Part shown: positions 63,484 to 64,000 of the stretch, in pieces
Layout of the letters: the number at the start of each line of letters is the position of its first letter
How positions within the stretch are numbered: the first letter of the stretch is position 1
Source: Prostheceraeus crozeri
Lineage: Eukaryota; Platyhelminthes; Polycladida; Euryleptidae
DNA: 64,000 nucleotides
Reading direction: 5' to 3'
NCBI GenBank assembly: GCA_907163375.1
Contig: CAJQUW010016138.1
Coordinates: 853,524 to 917,523, forward strand
The notes under the pieces: model-generated
The model's input: the letters and a program-made list of their open reading frames with translations, nothing else
The model's database searches: none
What the model was told of the DNA's origin: nothing
Position numbers and translations under genes: made by a program

Positions 63484-64000
63484 ATCAACAAAGCTCGATT
63501 AAGTGCTACTTTCATATTGGAGAAATCTGAGAAAGAAATAAAATTTGAAGTTGAAATTGAAACCGAAAGTCGAAAATTAGATATTTATTCGAAAAGGGTT
63601 AGCTCATAAGAAGAGTTGAAATTTGGAAACAGCTGATTTACTATTATTCAATTTCGAAATTAATATAATAGAATGAAAGTGAAATTTAGAAAATTCCAAC
63701 CAATCCTCAATTTGTTTAATTAAACAAGCTTGAATTTCATACATCTGTTAGCAGGTGACAGACTGAATATTTATAATGGATGAAGGCTTTATTTAGGTAT
63801 CTTTTTATTTATTTACAAACTGTGAAAATCTTGTTGATTCAAATACACTTACATTTAAACTGATATATTCATGTCTCTCGCTCAATGACTTAATATAGGA
63901 TGAAAAATTAAAAAAAAACATGGTTAATAATATAACATAAAGGGTTCCTATGCTAAAACCGAAGCTTCTATATTTAAAGCTATTTGGTTATAAAAACTTA
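63484..64000. other. AT-rich end of window, nothing recognised
   Basis: No open frame of note, no terminal repeat resembling those of A or C. The right end of copy B must lie here or beyond the window. Confidence 0.5.

Overview
The window is invertebrate-type eukaryotic nuclear DNA, AT-rich, dominated by integrated large DNA transposons/viruses of the Polinton-Maverick (adintovirus) class. I cannot name the species. The evidence is eukaryote-specific mobile DNA (Penelope-like, Tc1/mariner, P-element-like and piggyBac fragments), GT-AG introns, TATA promoters and AATAAA signals. There are no bacterial operon or rRNA/tRNA features. The element genes are recognisable as family-B (protein-primed type) DNA polymerase, retrovirus-like integrase with a chromodomain, FtsK/HerA-like packaging ATPase, adenovirus-type cysteine protease, double-jelly-roll hexon-like capsid protein, penton-like minor capsid protein and a basic pX-like core protein.

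Layout. (1) 1-9090: right-hand part of copy C (polymerase cut by the window edge, accessory genes, noncoding repeats, a foldback-rich end). (2) 9091-15787: AT-rich DNA with one small recognisable gene (9724-9960) and simple/tandem repeats. (3) 15788-18560: right-end remnant of a further copy, D, without genes. (4) 18919-19915: Penelope-like RT fragment that stops exactly where the terminal inverted repeat of copy A begins. (5) 19916-41255 (possibly to 41393): copy A, about 19.7 kb without a Tc1 element inserted in its leader. It has inverted repeats of about 600 bp and nearly the whole gene set. (6) 41394-46540: host or transposon debris (P-element-like, Penelope GIY-YIG-like, piggyBac). (7) 46799-63418: copy B, a strongly diverged relative with the same core genes, no terminal repeats visible, and an accessory gene I resolve into seven exons.

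How the genes work together. Early/replication genes (polymerase, a TBP-like gene, a possible PC4-like gene, accessory zinc/coiled-coil proteins) lie mainly on the minus strand. Integration, packaging and virion genes lie on the plus strand, tightly packed with several ATGA or TAATG overlaps. In both A and B the hexon, protease and pX-like frames are open. Polymerase, integrase and ATPase carry stops or frameshifts, so neither copy looks autonomous as sequenced. Copies A and C share a polymerase stop codon at the same position and are colinear without indels over 2.4 kb, so they derive from an already damaged parent.

Most interesting points: a TBP-like gene with a PC4-like neighbour in both A and B; five copies of a 130-bp repeat and a separate set of three hairpins whose stems are kept while sequence changes; a seven-exon accessory gene; a DEDDh exonuclease-like gene; and relocation of the penton gene between A and B. 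All identifications are by reading motifs; no search was run.
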